Assembly: GCA_017307165.1 (NCBI GenBank)
Contig: JAFKGK010000012.1
Location: 1-64,000 of the forward strand
Direction of reading: 5' to 3'
Source of the DNA: Candidatus Melainabacteria bacterium
Lineage (GTDB): Bacteria; Cyanobacteriota; Vampirovibrionia; Obscuribacterales; Obscuribacteraceae
DNA: 64,000 nt
Each line of letters opens with the position of its first letter. Within the stretch, counting starts at the first letter, position 1. The translations under genes were made by a program, and so were the position numbers. A model generated the notes under the pieces. It made no database searches. It was not told the DNA's origin and saw nothing but the letters and a program-made list of their open reading frames with translations. Of this stretch, positions 44,991-54,002 are shown piece after piece.

Positions 44991-45518
44991 CTAGGCAGCC
45001 CGGGGCTTGCGGATGACGCCGTAGCGCTCCATCTTCTGGCGAGTGGAGGCTTCAGCCTGAACGTTGCCATAGTCGCGAGCGACAGTGAGCTGCTCAAAGA
45101 GAGCCTTTTCGAGGGGAGCGCCGATCTTGGCCCAGTCCTCGATGGTGGTGGGCCGATCGAGGACTCGCTGGCCTCGAACGGTCAGATAGGCATCGCCGGT
45201 GGTGACGTCAAATGTGTACTCGACGCGTCCCTGCGACTCCATCTCATCCTTGGCGGCCTTGAGAGCGATCGAGGCAAGACGAGCCGGGCGGCCGATGCGA
45301 GCCCATTCCTGCCGAGTACGATCGGTACCTTGCACCGTGCTCTCGTCAGCGGCATTGATGATGCGAGCACTCGATGCATCATCGGCAACGACGTAGCGAT
45401 ACTTGCCCTGGCTCTTTTTGTGGCCTTCGGCCATCTCGAGCGCCTTGATGTGGGACTTGAGGCCAAAGACCATAAAACCCTGCTCTTTTTTGAGCTGGCG
45501 GTCCGGATTGATAGGCAT
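44991..45518 (-). CDS. unknown protein at the head of the ftsH operon
   Basis: 175 residues, cytosolic by composition, rich in charged residues. Recognisable stretches are GFMVFGLKSHIKALEMAEGH, KYRYVVADDASSARIINA and VEYTFDVTTGDAYLTVRGQR. No family recognised. ATG 45518 is preferred to a start 40 codons earlier because an AGGA precedes it and the upstream extension has unlike codon use. Seventy bases separate it from ftsH and its codon bias is the same, so it is probably co-transcribed and may be an adaptor or a substrate. That role is inferred. Confidence 0.72.
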   Translation of the reverse strand: MPINPDRQLKKEQGFMVFGLKSHIKALEMAEGHKKSQGKYRYVVADDASSARIINAADESTVQGTDRTRQEWARIGRPARLASIALKAAKDEMESQGRVEYTFDVTTGDAYLTVRGQRVLDRPTTIEDWAKIGAPLEKALFEQLTVARDYGNVQAEASTRQKMERYGVIRKPRAA

Positions 45519-45934
45519 ATGCGGGTTTCCTGTGGGTTGAGGTTGGGTATTGTGTGATGAGCTGCCTCTGGCTCTGCATTTGACCGACATCACGAAGCCC
45601 AAACCCGACAGGAGACTGTCAGACCGGTTCGGAAGCAAGCATGTCGTATTTATCTCGCGCTTGGATCAACGAGCGGTGGCTCGTCGTGTCAGCTGGTAAA
45701 AGCGTGTTTTGTCTTAGGCGCGGAGAGAAATGCTTTTCAAATACGAAGAAATAGGAGGCAATACGAAACCTATTAAGATAAGCATTCTGATTGCAATGTT
45801 TTTGGCGAAGAAACGCTTAATACGGCTGTCAAGCATAAACACTAGCAGAGCTAGGCTTGCAAAGAGGCGGTTGAGCGCGGCTCGCATAGCTGCTAAATTG
45901 GCTTCAATCCAAAATGTAAAAGGGTAATTTGCGT
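45519..45934. other. divergent gap between the ftsH operon and btpA
   Basis: 416 bases. It contains one short open frame (45730-45927, listed separately) and no hairpin or clear promoter pair. The ribosome site of btpA (AAAGGG, 45918-45923) overlaps the end of that frame. Confidence 0.4.
45730..45927 (+). CDS. possible small basic protein ahead of btpA
   Basis: 65 residues, rich in Lys and Arg (FLAKKRLIRLSSINTSRARL, AKRRLSAARIAAKL), with a GGAGAGA ribosome-like site. Its stop lies 7 bases before btpA. It may be a co-transcribed small protein or a chance frame. Confidence 0.25.
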   Translation: MLFKYEEIGGNTKPIKISILIAMFLAKKRLIRLSSINTSRARLAKRRLSAARIAAKLASIQNVKG

Positions 45935-46735
45935 ATGCTCAAAGAGTTATTTGGCACAGACAAGCCGATCATAGGCGTCATCCATCTGCTGCCCCTGCCC
46001 GGGAGCCCCAGATACGGTGGGGAGCTGGAGACTGTCATGCTCAGGGCCGAGCAAGAAGCCACATCCCTTGCCTCCGGTGGAGCACACGGCATCATAGTCG
46101 AAAATTTTTTTGATGCGCCATTTGTCAAAAACCGGGTCGATACGGCAACTGCTTGCGCTCTCACCCTCGCGGTCAAACGCATAGCGGCTATCTGCGATCT
46201 CCCCATCGGTGTCAATGTCTTGCGCAACGATGGTCTCACTGCTGTAGCGGTCGCGGCGACTTCTGGCGCTCAGTTTATCCGCGTCAATGTCTTATCCGGA
46301 GCCATGGTTACCGATCAGGGTCTGATCGAGGGCGAGGCCCATGAGCTGCATATGTATCGCAGAGCGCTCTCCGCTCAAAACTCGGTGCGGATATTGGCTG
46401 ACGTCATGGTAAAGCATGCCTCACCACTCGGCCAGGACAATGATATTGCCCAGGCAGCAAAAGATACCGTCTTGCGTGGTCTCGCCGACGGGGTAGTCGT
46501 GAGTGGCACAGCGACCGGATCTCCACCCAACTGGGAAGACCTCGATAAAGTCCGCAAGGCCCTGCCCGAAACACCGATTTTGATCGGCTCGGGCACCAGC
46601 GCCGAAAACTGCTCGGGCTTGCTTGCCATTGCAGATGGTGTCATCGTCGCCAGCTCGCTCAAACGCAAAGGCGATGTACAAAACCCCATCGACGTCGAAA
46701 AAGTCAGACAGCTGGTCAAGGCAATACAGGGATAA
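45935..46735 (+). CDS. btpA: BtpA/SgcQ-family TIM-barrel protein
   Basis: 266 residues with the BtpA signature: IIGVIHLLPLPGSPRYGG, GIIVENFFDAPF, PIGVNVLRNDG, ADVMVKHASPLG and DGVVVSGTATGSPP. The fold is a TIM barrel related to phosphate-binding lyases. In cyanobacteria BtpA is needed for stable photosystem I; SgcQ homologues occur in sugar-utilisation clusters of non-photosynthetic bacteria, so the ancestral activity is probably metabolic. No photosynthesis gene is in the window. A TTG at 45929 is an alternative start, better spaced from the AAAGGG site. Confidence 0.9.
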   Translation: MLKELFGTDKPIIGVIHLLPLPGSPRYGGELETVMLRAEQEATSLASGGAHGIIVENFFDAPFVKNRVDTATACALTLAVKRIAAICDLPIGVNVLRNDGLTAVAVAATSGAQFIRVNVLSGAMVTDQGLIEGEAHELHMYRRALSAQNSVRILADVMVKHASPLGQDNDIAQAAKDTVLRGLADGVVVSGTATGSPPNWEDLDKVRKALPETPILIGSGTSAENCSGLLAIADGVIVASSLKRKGDVQNPIDVEKVRQLVKAIQG

Positions 46736-46769
46736 AGTCGCTGAGAGCAGCTTACCTGCAGGTTATCTG

Positions 46770-47558
46770 CTAAATAATCTGGCCCGGAGGAGCCGCTGCC
46801 TGCCCCATCTGGCTCTTACGATCTCTGGCGTTCTTCCTGGCTTCTTCCAATATACGCTCTAGATCTGCATCGGCTTGATACATCCAGCATTTGACCCGAT
46901 CCACCCAGATGACCATCTCGACGATGGCCGAAGAGAGGTCATCGCTATCCTGCTTGAGCCTGGCCACTACCCAATCCGGCAGCATCACTTGATTGTGATG
47001 CATTGCTACAGTTTGGTGAACAGGCTCGGCAAAGCCCTCGGAAAGCCAGCTGGCAATAGTATGTACGAGCTCTCGCCTGGTGAGATCTAAAGAAGCCATG
47101 GCATCGCCGACCGATCGAATGCCATCCAAACGGTCCAGACCGGGGTGGATCTTGATCACCTCGTCATACTTGCCACTCGAGACTTTTGAAACAAGGACGC
47201 TATCAAAGTCGACACCCATGTTTTTGAGGAGCTGCTGATCCTCGAGATAGTTGAGACCTTCTTTGAGCAAGCGGTCAAAAGTCTCCTCCGGTCCATCAAA
47301 GCTCACCGACTCATAGGCTGCCCCCAGGTCCTCTTCGCTAAAGGAAAAAGTACCGCTCTGCCAGAGAAACAATTCGTAAAGACCTTCACGGCCGATTAAC
47401 CCCTCCATGTCCACGTGATAGGGCAAGCCGCCTTTTACGAGGATGAGGGCCATGCGTGCGCCTTGCGATAGACTCAAGCGGCCTGTCAAGCCACCAGAGC
47501 GCACTAATTGCAGTAGGTTGGGAAATGATACTTTTGTGAGTTCGCCGGATAATTGCAT
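46770..47558 (-). CDS. DUF4388 (PATAN) domain protein
   Basis: 262 residues. The protein begins with the PATAN/DUF4388 pattern MQLSGELTKVSFPNLLQLVR, GLTGRLSLSQGARMALILVK and GREGLYELFLWQSGTFSFSE (residues 1-85). The rest is helical, with a winged-helix-like segment (LDLTRRELVHTIASWLSEGF) and a C-terminal charged helix. PATAN domains are common in cyanobacterial and deltaproteobacterial two-component regulators (PatA). This one lacks a receiver domain. ATG 47558 is chosen because the domain starts there. The gene is divergent from proS with 78 bases between starts. Confidence 0.8.
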   Translation of the reverse strand: MQLSGELTKVSFPNLLQLVRSGGLTGRLSLSQGARMALILVKGGLPYHVDMEGLIGREGLYELFLWQSGTFSFSEEDLGAAYESVSFDGPEETFDRLLKEGLNYLEDQQLLKNMGVDFDSVLVSKVSSGKYDEVIKIHPGLDRLDGIRSVGDAMASLDLTRRELVHTIASWLSEGFAEPVHQTVAMHHNQVMLPDWVVARLKQDSDDLSSAIVEMVIWVDRVKCWMYQADADLERILEEARKNARDRKSQMGQAAAPPGQII

Positions 47559-47565
47559 GGACCCA

Positions 47566-47585
47566 TTATAACCCTTTGCTATAAT
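47566..47585. promoter_or_regulatory. back-to-back -10 boxes between the DUF4388 gene and proS
   Basis: A perfect TATAAT (47580-47585) faces proS, 52 bases before its ATG. TTATAAT reads on the minus strand at 47572-47566, only 8 bases before the DUF4388 start, which would make a nearly leaderless transcript. No clear -35 box is seen for either. Confidence 0.4.
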
Positions 47586-47636
47586 CCAGGACCCAGGGCC
47601 CACACGCGGCTCGGGACCAGCATAGGGACTAAAATC

Positions 47637-49115
47637 ATGACCACCCAACCGGATATTCTCATCTCGCAAGACGAGGCCTCAGACGCACAAGAGACTGGCC
47701 CTGGTGTGGACAAATCCCGCTGGTATACAGATACAGTGATCAATGCCGAGCTGGCCGACTATGCGCCGGTAAAGGGCTGCATGGTGATCAAGCCTTATGG
47801 CTATGCTCTCTGGGAAAACATCAAGGATGCCCTCGATCGCATGATCAAGGATACCGGGCATCAAAATGCCTATTTCCCCCTCTTCATCCCCGAATCATTT
47901 CTCAAAAAAGAAGCAGAGCACGTCGAGGGCTTTGCCCCCGAATGCGCCGTCGTAACGCACGGCGGGGGCAAAAAGCTCGAAGAACCTTATGTGGTACGCC
48001 CCACATCCGAGACTATCATCAATTACATGTTTGCCAAATGGGTGCAATCGTGGCGCGATTTGCCGCTCCTGATTAACCAGTGGGCCAATGTGGTGCGCTG
48101 GGAGATGCGTACCAGGCTATTTTTGCGTACTGCCGAGTTTCTCTGGCAAGAAGGTCACACCGCCCACGCCACCGAAATAGAAGCCGAAGAAGAAGCTCGC
48201 AAGATGCTGGAAGTATACCGGCAACTGGCTGAGGACTGGCTGGCACTGCCAGTCTTGACCGGCGAAAAAACAGAACGCGAACGTTTTGCCGGAGCCGTGC
48301 GCACTTACTGCATCGAAGCCATGATGAAAGACGGCAAGGCCCTGCAGGCAGGCACATCGCACTTTCTAGGACAAAATTTTGCCAAGGCTTTTGGTATAGA
48401 GTTTCAAAATCAATCAGGCCAGCTAGAGCACGCCTGGCAGACCAGCTGGGGCGTGTCGACTCGCCTGGTGGGCGCGGTGGTGCTGGGTCATGGCGACGAC
48501 AAGGGTCTCATTTTGCCACCCAAGATCGCTCCTACTCAAGTAGTGATCGTGCCTATCTACAAGACCGACCAAGAAAAAGACACAGTCCTACAAAACTGTC
48601 GCACTCTCGCTCAGACGCTCAAAGAGCAAAACGTAAGAGTACATCTGGACGATCGCGACAATCTCACTCCAGGGTACAAGTTTAATCACTGGGAACTCCG
48701 CGGAGTGCCGATAAGACTCAACGTTGGTCCACGTGACGTGGCTTCCAAGGTAGTCGAGATCGCTCGTCGAGATACCGGCGAAAAAATCCGTGGTGTAGCC
48801 CAAAACAATATCGCCTTCGAGATCGAGGGCTTATTGGGCGCCATCCAGAAAAGCATGTTTGAAAGAGCCAAGAATTTTCGCTCGGACAATACTCACGAGG
48901 CCAGAGATTATGCCGAGTTTAAAGACATCCTCGGTAAGGGCAATTATTTTATCCAATGCTATTTTGATGGCAATAGCGAAGACGAAGGCCGCATAAAAGA
49001 AGAAACCAAGGCCACGGTGCGCTGCATACCATTTGCTCAAGCAAATACCCCGGGCAAATGCATGTATACGGGGCGTGACACTGCGCGCAGGGTCATATTT
49101 GCGCGCTCATACTGA
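47637..49115 (+). CDS. proS: prolyl-tRNA synthetase, archaeal/eukaryote type
   Basis: 492 residues of the short ProS type that lacks the bacterial editing insertion. Class II motifs are visible: motif 1 YGYALWENIKDALDRMIKDT, motif 2 WANVVRWEMRTRLFLRTAEF, motif 3 WGVSTRLVGAVVLGHGDDKG, plus the substrate loop RPTSETIINYMFAKWV and GTSHFLGQNF. An anticodon-binding domain follows (IAPTQVVIVPIYK), and the last 80 residues form the extra C-terminal zinc-domain region of this type. The upstream in-frame start at 47553 overlaps the promoter, so ATG 47637 is used. The next gene overlaps its stop by one base. Confidence 0.95.
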   Translation: MTTQPDILISQDEASDAQETGPGVDKSRWYTDTVINAELADYAPVKGCMVIKPYGYALWENIKDALDRMIKDTGHQNAYFPLFIPESFLKKEAEHVEGFAPECAVVTHGGGKKLEEPYVVRPTSETIINYMFAKWVQSWRDLPLLINQWANVVRWEMRTRLFLRTAEFLWQEGHTAHATEIEAEEEARKMLEVYRQLAEDWLALPVLTGEKTERERFAGAVRTYCIEAMMKDGKALQAGTSHFLGQNFAKAFGIEFQNQSGQLEHAWQTSWGVSTRLVGAVVLGHGDDKGLILPPKIAPTQVVIVPIYKTDQEKDTVLQNCRTLAQTLKEQNVRVHLDDRDNLTPGYKFNHWELRGVPIRLNVGPRDVASKVVEIARRDTGEKIRGVAQNNIAFEIEGLLGAIQKSMFERAKNFRSDNTHEARDYAEFKDILGKGNYFIQCYFDGNSEDEGRIKEETKATVRCIPFAQANTPGKCMYTGRDTARRVIFARSY

Positions 49116-49933
49116 TGCGCCCTTTTGGCACTGACATCTCGATAGATCTGCCAGACGGAGAAAGTCTAGCGGCCACACTGCATACTGGTACCACCTGTAA
49201 TGGCAGCGCAGCCAAAACCCATCGCGGCATCCTGCTCTTGCATGGTCTCGGCGGCACCCGTCACGAGCACAACGGCAATTTTATCAGGCTGGCAGCCGCT
49301 CTTGCCGACATTGGCATGACGGTCCTGCGCATTGATTTTAGAGGATGCGGTGAGTCGAGTGGCGAGCCCGGGAGCTTTACCATTGCCAGCATGATCCAAG
49401 ATGCTGTGACAGCTACACGCTATCTACTTGATGAGATGCAGGTGGAGACCATCGACCTGCTCGGCTTCAGCCTGGGTGGCACCATAGCGCCATTGGCCGC
49501 GGCAGAAATGATCGACAGATATCCAATCCGCAGCCTTATCATGTGGCAGACATCATTTGATCTTTTAGCAGATCTCAAGGCTATATTTGGGCCGCTAGCA
49601 CTCACTCGCGTGAGGCCACGCAAGTCGCTGGCCAATATCAGGCTGGGCCTCATCACTCTCAATCAGACTTTCACCCAGGAGTTGCAAACAGCACCGGAAC
49701 AAATCGGCCTGGCGCTTGACAAATTAACCTTGCGCATACCTCTGCTAATTGTGCGCAGCCAAAATGACGAAGTGGTAGCGCGTCGACCGCACCAATACCA
49801 GTGGCACGAGCCCCAAGGCGCGCTTGACATCAAGCATTGCACGATCCTCGATGCCGACCATGGCTTAAGTCGAACGGCCCATCTGGTCGAGGCCACGCAG
49901 ATTACATGCGACTTTCTCTGTCGACTGACATAA
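49115..49933 (+). CDS. alpha/beta hydrolase coupled to proS
   Basis: 272 residues of the S33/BAAT-type serine hydrolases: RGILLLHGLGGTRHEHNGNF (oxyanion), VLRIDFRGCGESSGEPG, nucleophile elbow LLGFSLGGTIAPLAA (G-F-S-L-G), the acid in VRSQNDEVV and the His in DADHGLSRTAHL. There is no signal peptide. Its ATG overlaps the proS stop in TGATG, implying translational coupling, although no functional link with tRNA charging is known. Substrate unknown. Confidence 0.85.
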   Translation: MRPFGTDISIDLPDGESLAATLHTGTTCNGSAAKTHRGILLLHGLGGTRHEHNGNFIRLAAALADIGMTVLRIDFRGCGESSGEPGSFTIASMIQDAVTATRYLLDEMQVETIDLLGFSLGGTIAPLAAAEMIDRYPIRSLIMWQTSFDLLADLKAIFGPLALTRVRPRKSLANIRLGLITLNQTFTQELQTAPEQIGLALDKLTLRIPLLIVRSQNDEVVARRPHQYQWHEPQGALDIKHCTILDADHGLSRTAHLVEATQITCDFLCRLT

Positions 49934-50099
49934 AAAATAGTTTCATGCAAATATGCCACCAGCGCTGGCTTATATAGCTTTGGCTGTCATAGATTTTAGT
50001 CAAGCATTTTTATTTTTACAGCAAGGACCTTTTCGACTCTTATCTAAGCACTTTTATTTTTTTGTTGCCGTGCGCCAGCGCTTGCATTATCTTTGAGTG

Positions 50100-51560
50100 A
50101 TGTTCGACTTGCTCGAGATAGCTCTAGGCCGCGCCCAGGATCTCAAAGCCGATTTTTGCGACCTGCGCCTCGTCGATGAGACGAGTGAGATGCTACGCTA
50201 CAAAAACCGGTCTCTAGCCGAGCTGAGTCGCGAGACATCGATCGGGATAGGCATAAGAGTCCTGCATGATGGCGGATGGGGCTTTTCAGCCACCCAGTCG
50301 CTTGCACCTTCAGACATTGTCGCAGCAGTGGACACGGCACTGGCCCTTGCTAAAGCATCTTCTGCGACCTTCACAGCAGCGAGGCAGGGCTATCGGTTGG
50401 CACCGGAGCCGGCCTGGCAAGAGCGATGGTTGGGACCATGCCAAAAGGACCCCTTTAGCATCCAGATCGAAGACAAACTAGCACTTTTGCAAGTTTGTGC
50501 AGATGAGATGGCGGCAGTGCCGGGGATTACGCTTTCTCAAGGTTTTTTGCATTTCATCCGCACCGATAAATATTTTGCCTCGACAGAAGGCGCACGCATC
50601 CATCAGACCATGTACAGGACGGGATGCCTGATCGAAGCTACAGCGTCCGATGATCAGGATATACAGCGGCGCTCCTACCCATGCAGTTTTGGTCAATACG
50701 AGTCGGCAGGGTATGAGATGGTGGAGCATTGGGCAATGCAAGACCACGCGCGCCGCATCGCGACAGAGGCAGTGGAGCTGCTTACTGCCGATCGCTGCCC
50801 GGAAGGCTATTTTGATACCATTCTCGGTGGCTCGCAGCTTGGTTTGCAGATCCACGAGTCAATGGGCCACCCAAGCGAATTGGATAGAGCTCTAGGCGAA
50901 GAAATCAACTTTGCTGGAGCATCCTTTCTCAAACCAGAGCTGATCAACAATCTCCGCTACGGCTCGCCACTAGTGCACCTGGTCGCCGACGCCACTGCTA
51001 CTGGTGCCCTGGGATCGTTTGGATATGACGACGAAGGCGTCCAGGCTCAGAGGATTGACCTGGTCAAAGACGGCATATTCAAGGGTTATTTGAGTTCGCG
51101 AGACACGGCATCCATTCTTGGGTTGGAGCGATCCGGTGGGTGCATGCGTGCACAAAACTGGTGTTTTCAGCCAATCATCCGTATGACCAATATCTCACTC
51201 GAACCAGGCAAAACGCCATGCTCGCTCGACGAGCTGATTTCCGATACCGGCTCAGGTCTTTATCTCGAGACCAACCGCTCCTGGTCGATCGATTCGATGC
51301 GCTACAACTTTCAGTTTTCAACCGAATATGCTCGCGAGATCAAAAATGGCAAGCTCGGTCGCTTGCTCAAAAATCCCAGCTACAGCGGCATCACCACCGA
51401 TTTTTGGCAAAGCATGGATGCCCTCTGTGACCGAGAGAGTTGGGTACAGTGGGGTACGCCCAATTGCGGCAAAGGGCAGCCCATGCAGGTCATGTGGACA
51501 GGACACGGTGCAGCCCCGGCGCGTTTTCGTCGACTCAAGATAGGTGCTGCCAATGCTTGA
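50100..51560 (+). CDS. tldD: TldD-family metalloprotease subunit
   Basis: 486 residues. TldD is the catalytic half of the TldD/TldE heterodimer, a zinc protease that trims modified peptides such as microcin precursors and CcdA. The site H252-E-S-M-G-H257 (HExxxH) is intact in GLQIHESMGHPSELDRALG. It also carries the N-terminal fold (ADFCDLRLVDETSEMLRYKN) and C-terminal features such as GTPNCGKGQPMQVMWTGHGA, with a Cys (C-G-K) typical of the group. An in-frame GTG lies one codon earlier. It overlaps the next gene by 8 bases, and the two are translated together. No peptide precursor gene is nearby. Confidence 0.92.
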   Translation: MFDLLEIALGRAQDLKADFCDLRLVDETSEMLRYKNRSLAELSRETSIGIGIRVLHDGGWGFSATQSLAPSDIVAAVDTALALAKASSATFTAARQGYRLAPEPAWQERWLGPCQKDPFSIQIEDKLALLQVCADEMAAVPGITLSQGFLHFIRTDKYFASTEGARIHQTMYRTGCLIEATASDDQDIQRRSYPCSFGQYESAGYEMVEHWAMQDHARRIATEAVELLTADRCPEGYFDTILGGSQLGLQIHESMGHPSELDRALGEEINFAGASFLKPELINNLRYGSPLVHLVADATATGALGSFGYDDEGVQAQRIDLVKDGIFKGYLSSRDTASILGLERSGGCMRAQNWCFQPIIRMTNISLEPGKTPCSLDELISDTGSGLYLETNRSWSIDSMRYNFQFSTEYAREIKNGKLGRLLKNPSYSGITTDFWQSMDALCDRESWVQWGTPNCGKGQPMQVMWTGHGAAPARFRRLKIGAANA

Positions 51561-52968
51561 CACTGATGCTGCAATCATCCTGATCGATCGCCTGCTCAAA
51601 GACGTCGGCACTCGGCAAGATGCAGGCAGGCTAGCATTTGCCGAAGTCCAGATCGATAGCTCCAGTCAGGCGACTTCGAGATTTGCAAACAGTCATATGA
51701 CCCAAAACCAGGCTCAGGATGCGACCACCGTGTCTCTGCATCTGGCTGGCCGAGAGAGCGAGTGCCGCCTGTCGACGCAAGATATCTCGACTGGCGGCCT
51801 TGCAAGGCTTGTCGATGATGCATATGCGGCACTCATGCTCTTGCCTGCAGCAAAAGATCCACCAGCGGAGACTGCCGAGCCGTCTGACCTGATCGATAGC
51901 GGTCAGATACTGGACGAGAGTAGATACGACCCCGCTTGCGCAGCACTAGATGCCAGTGAACGCGGCAAGGCCATCAAGAGGATGATCCAAAAAGCAGACG
52001 GCAACGATCAGCCGGAGGCTATCCAACTCGCCGGCATCCTCGCTAACGGCCAAAGACTAGTGGCCTTTGGCAACAGCCGCGGCGTGAGGCGGGTATACAG
52101 GGAGACATTTATCGAGTCCTCTCTGACCGGAGTGATCCGCAATTGCGACGGCTCTAATGCCACTGGCTGGGCCAAGGGACACCAAACGTCCATGCGGGAC
52201 CTGGATCTAGACGCCCTGACCGATCGTGCTCTGGCTATTACGGCCCGTGCTCGCAATCCCCGAGAGATTGCGCCAGGCAAATACAGAGTCTTGCTGGAGG
52301 CAGAGGCAGTCCTCGACTTGCTCGGTTTTATCTGGTGGGACTTTGCTGCCACCAGCCATCTAGATCGCCTCAGCCCGCTGGCGGGCAAGATTGGAGAGCA
52401 AATCTTTGGATCAAATGTCAGTCTGCGCGACGATGTATTTCACCCTTTGCAGTCGGGCCCTCGATTTGACGGTTCAGGATACGATCGCAAAACTGTCGAT
52501 CTGGTCAAAGACGGTGTGCTGACTGGCCTGGTCACAGGCTCCAGATCCTCGCGTAGACTATCCGCACTTTCTCCTGACATACAGCTCACCGGACACGGAC
52601 TCCCCGAGCCATCGGCCATGGGCGAGATACCGGCCAATCCGGTTTTTCTACCTTCTGATCCACGATCAATGACTATCGCTATCGATGACAGCGTGCCCAC
52701 CATAGTCCTCAACAGGGTCTGGTATGTGCGAGAGGTCGACCCCAGTCGCAAGCTCTTGACCGGCATGACCAGAGACGGCATTTTTATGGGAGGCCAGGAG
52801 CCACTCAAAAACATGCGTTTCAACATCAGCCTCATGGATATGCTGCAATCAAAGTCTATCGTCGCCATGGGTCCTGCTCGCAGAGCAGCTGGCGAAGAGA
52901 CCTTTCCTGCCATAGTGCCATCCATGATCGTGGATGATTTCAACTTTACAGAGACGACAAAGTTTTGA
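51553..52968 (+). CDS. pmbA: TldE/PmbA-family non-catalytic protease subunit
   Basis: 471 residues of the same fold as TldD, without HExxxH at the equivalent place (LEAEAVLDLLGFIWWDFAAT), as expected for the TldE/PmbA partner. Family marks are FANSHMTQNQ, GNSRGVRRVYRETF, DGVLTGLVTGSRSSRRL and MGGQEPLKNMRFNISLMDML. ATG 51553 is preferred to GTG 51544, with AAGATAGG upstream. It overlaps tldD by 8 bases. Together they should make one protease. Confidence 0.9.
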   Translation: MLDTDAAIILIDRLLKDVGTRQDAGRLAFAEVQIDSSSQATSRFANSHMTQNQAQDATTVSLHLAGRESECRLSTQDISTGGLARLVDDAYAALMLLPAAKDPPAETAEPSDLIDSGQILDESRYDPACAALDASERGKAIKRMIQKADGNDQPEAIQLAGILANGQRLVAFGNSRGVRRVYRETFIESSLTGVIRNCDGSNATGWAKGHQTSMRDLDLDALTDRALAITARARNPREIAPGKYRVLLEAEAVLDLLGFIWWDFAATSHLDRLSPLAGKIGEQIFGSNVSLRDDVFHPLQSGPRFDGSGYDRKTVDLVKDGVLTGLVTGSRSSRRLSALSPDIQLTGHGLPEPSAMGEIPANPVFLPSDPRSMTIAIDDSVPTIVLNRVWYVREVDPSRKLLTGMTRDGIFMGGQEPLKNMRFNISLMDMLQSKSIVAMGPARRAAGEETFPAIVPSMIVDDFNFTETTKF

Positions 52969-53008
52969 TTCAAACGTTCGCTCTATAAACAGATAAACGG
53001 AGTTTGCC

Positions 53009-53839
53009 ATGCAATTCGCAAGCAAGCCTCTGGACCTCGTGCTCGGGGCCGGAGGAGTAAAAGGCTTTGGCCATATCGGCGTACTCAAAGCCATCAAGGC
53101 ACTCGGTGTGCCGATTGGCACTGTCACCGGCGTCAGCGTGGGTTCCCTCGTCGCCGCTCTTCATACCAATGGTTTAGACTGCGAGGCACTGTTCGACCAG
53201 ATGCTCGCAGGGCTCAAAAATCGTGACAATCCTCTGGCCATGCTAGAGACGATGACTCTCAGTGATCCCATCAGTCTAATGATCGGCGGCCCAGTCGACC
53301 TTTCCGTGCCCATGAGACGTCTGGTCAAAGACCTCGAACTGTCTCCACGAGACGATCTGCGCATAGTCGCCTGCGACTACTTTGCCAAGGTACCCGTGCC
53401 GTTTCAAGGGCAGGACTACGATCTAGCTACCGCTCTGACGGCAAGCTGCGCACTACCCACGGTGCTACGCCCAGTCTGGCATCGCGATCCAAAGACCGGT
53501 GCCATGCGTCTGCTCGTCGATGGCGCTGTCTATCACTACAATCCTACCGATTTTAGCGAGGCACCTGCCATCGTCGTTTCATTTAGACCAGCGACCTCCT
53601 GGCCTTCCGGTTACCGCTTCAAAAACCCGATGGATGCGTATTTTCACATGCGCGAAATGTACTATCCCATCGCCGGTCATCGTCGTCACGTCGATGCTCA
53701 AAAGCACATCCTGCTAGAGATTGGACTCAAAGATGTAGCTGGTCTCAACTATGGCATTGACGAGCAAGTCTGCCGGGCGTTGGTAGAAGACGGCTACCGC
53801 ACGGCAATGGACAGGCTCTCAAAACTATCGCCGGCCTGA
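53009..53839 (+). CDS. patatin-like phospholipase
   Basis: 276 residues of the patatin/RssA group of Ser-Asp acyl hydrolases. The oxyanion loop is LVLGAGGVKGFGHIGVL, the nucleophile is Ser43 in TGVSVGSLVAAL (G-x-S-x-G), and the catalytic Asp171 is in LLVDGAVYHYNP (D-G-A). There is no signal peptide; cytoplasmic membrane lipids are the likely substrates. It follows pmbA by 40 bases in the same direction, possibly as part of the same transcript, and ends at a strong terminator. Confidence 0.92.
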   Translation: MQFASKPLDLVLGAGGVKGFGHIGVLKAIKALGVPIGTVTGVSVGSLVAALHTNGLDCEALFDQMLAGLKNRDNPLAMLETMTLSDPISLMIGGPVDLSVPMRRLVKDLELSPRDDLRIVACDYFAKVPVPFQGQDYDLATALTASCALPTVLRPVWHRDPKTGAMRLLVDGAVYHYNPTDFSEAPAIVVSFRPATSWPSGYRFKNPMDAYFHMREMYYPIAGHRRHVDAQKHILLEIGLKDVAGLNYGIDEQVCRALVEDGYRTAMDRLSKLSPA

Positions 53840-53847
53840 ACTATGTA

Positions 53848-53892
53848 TGAGAAGGATGCACCACATCCAGTGCGTCCTTCTCATTTTTCTTA
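53848..53892 (+). terminator. rho-independent terminator after the patatin gene
   Basis: A 13-base stem (TGAGAAGGATGCA/TGCGTCCTTCTCA, one mismatch) with a 10-base loop is followed by TTTTTCTT, 9 bases after the stop. Confidence 0.85.
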
Positions 53893-54002
53893 TCTTTTTT
53901 TTCTCTGCTGCCTTTTAAATGCAAAATATATACCACCTGTTTTAGTATCTCTTGGTGATCCATTAAGCGCTATCCCCCTATAATGGGCTAAAATAGACCC
54001 AA

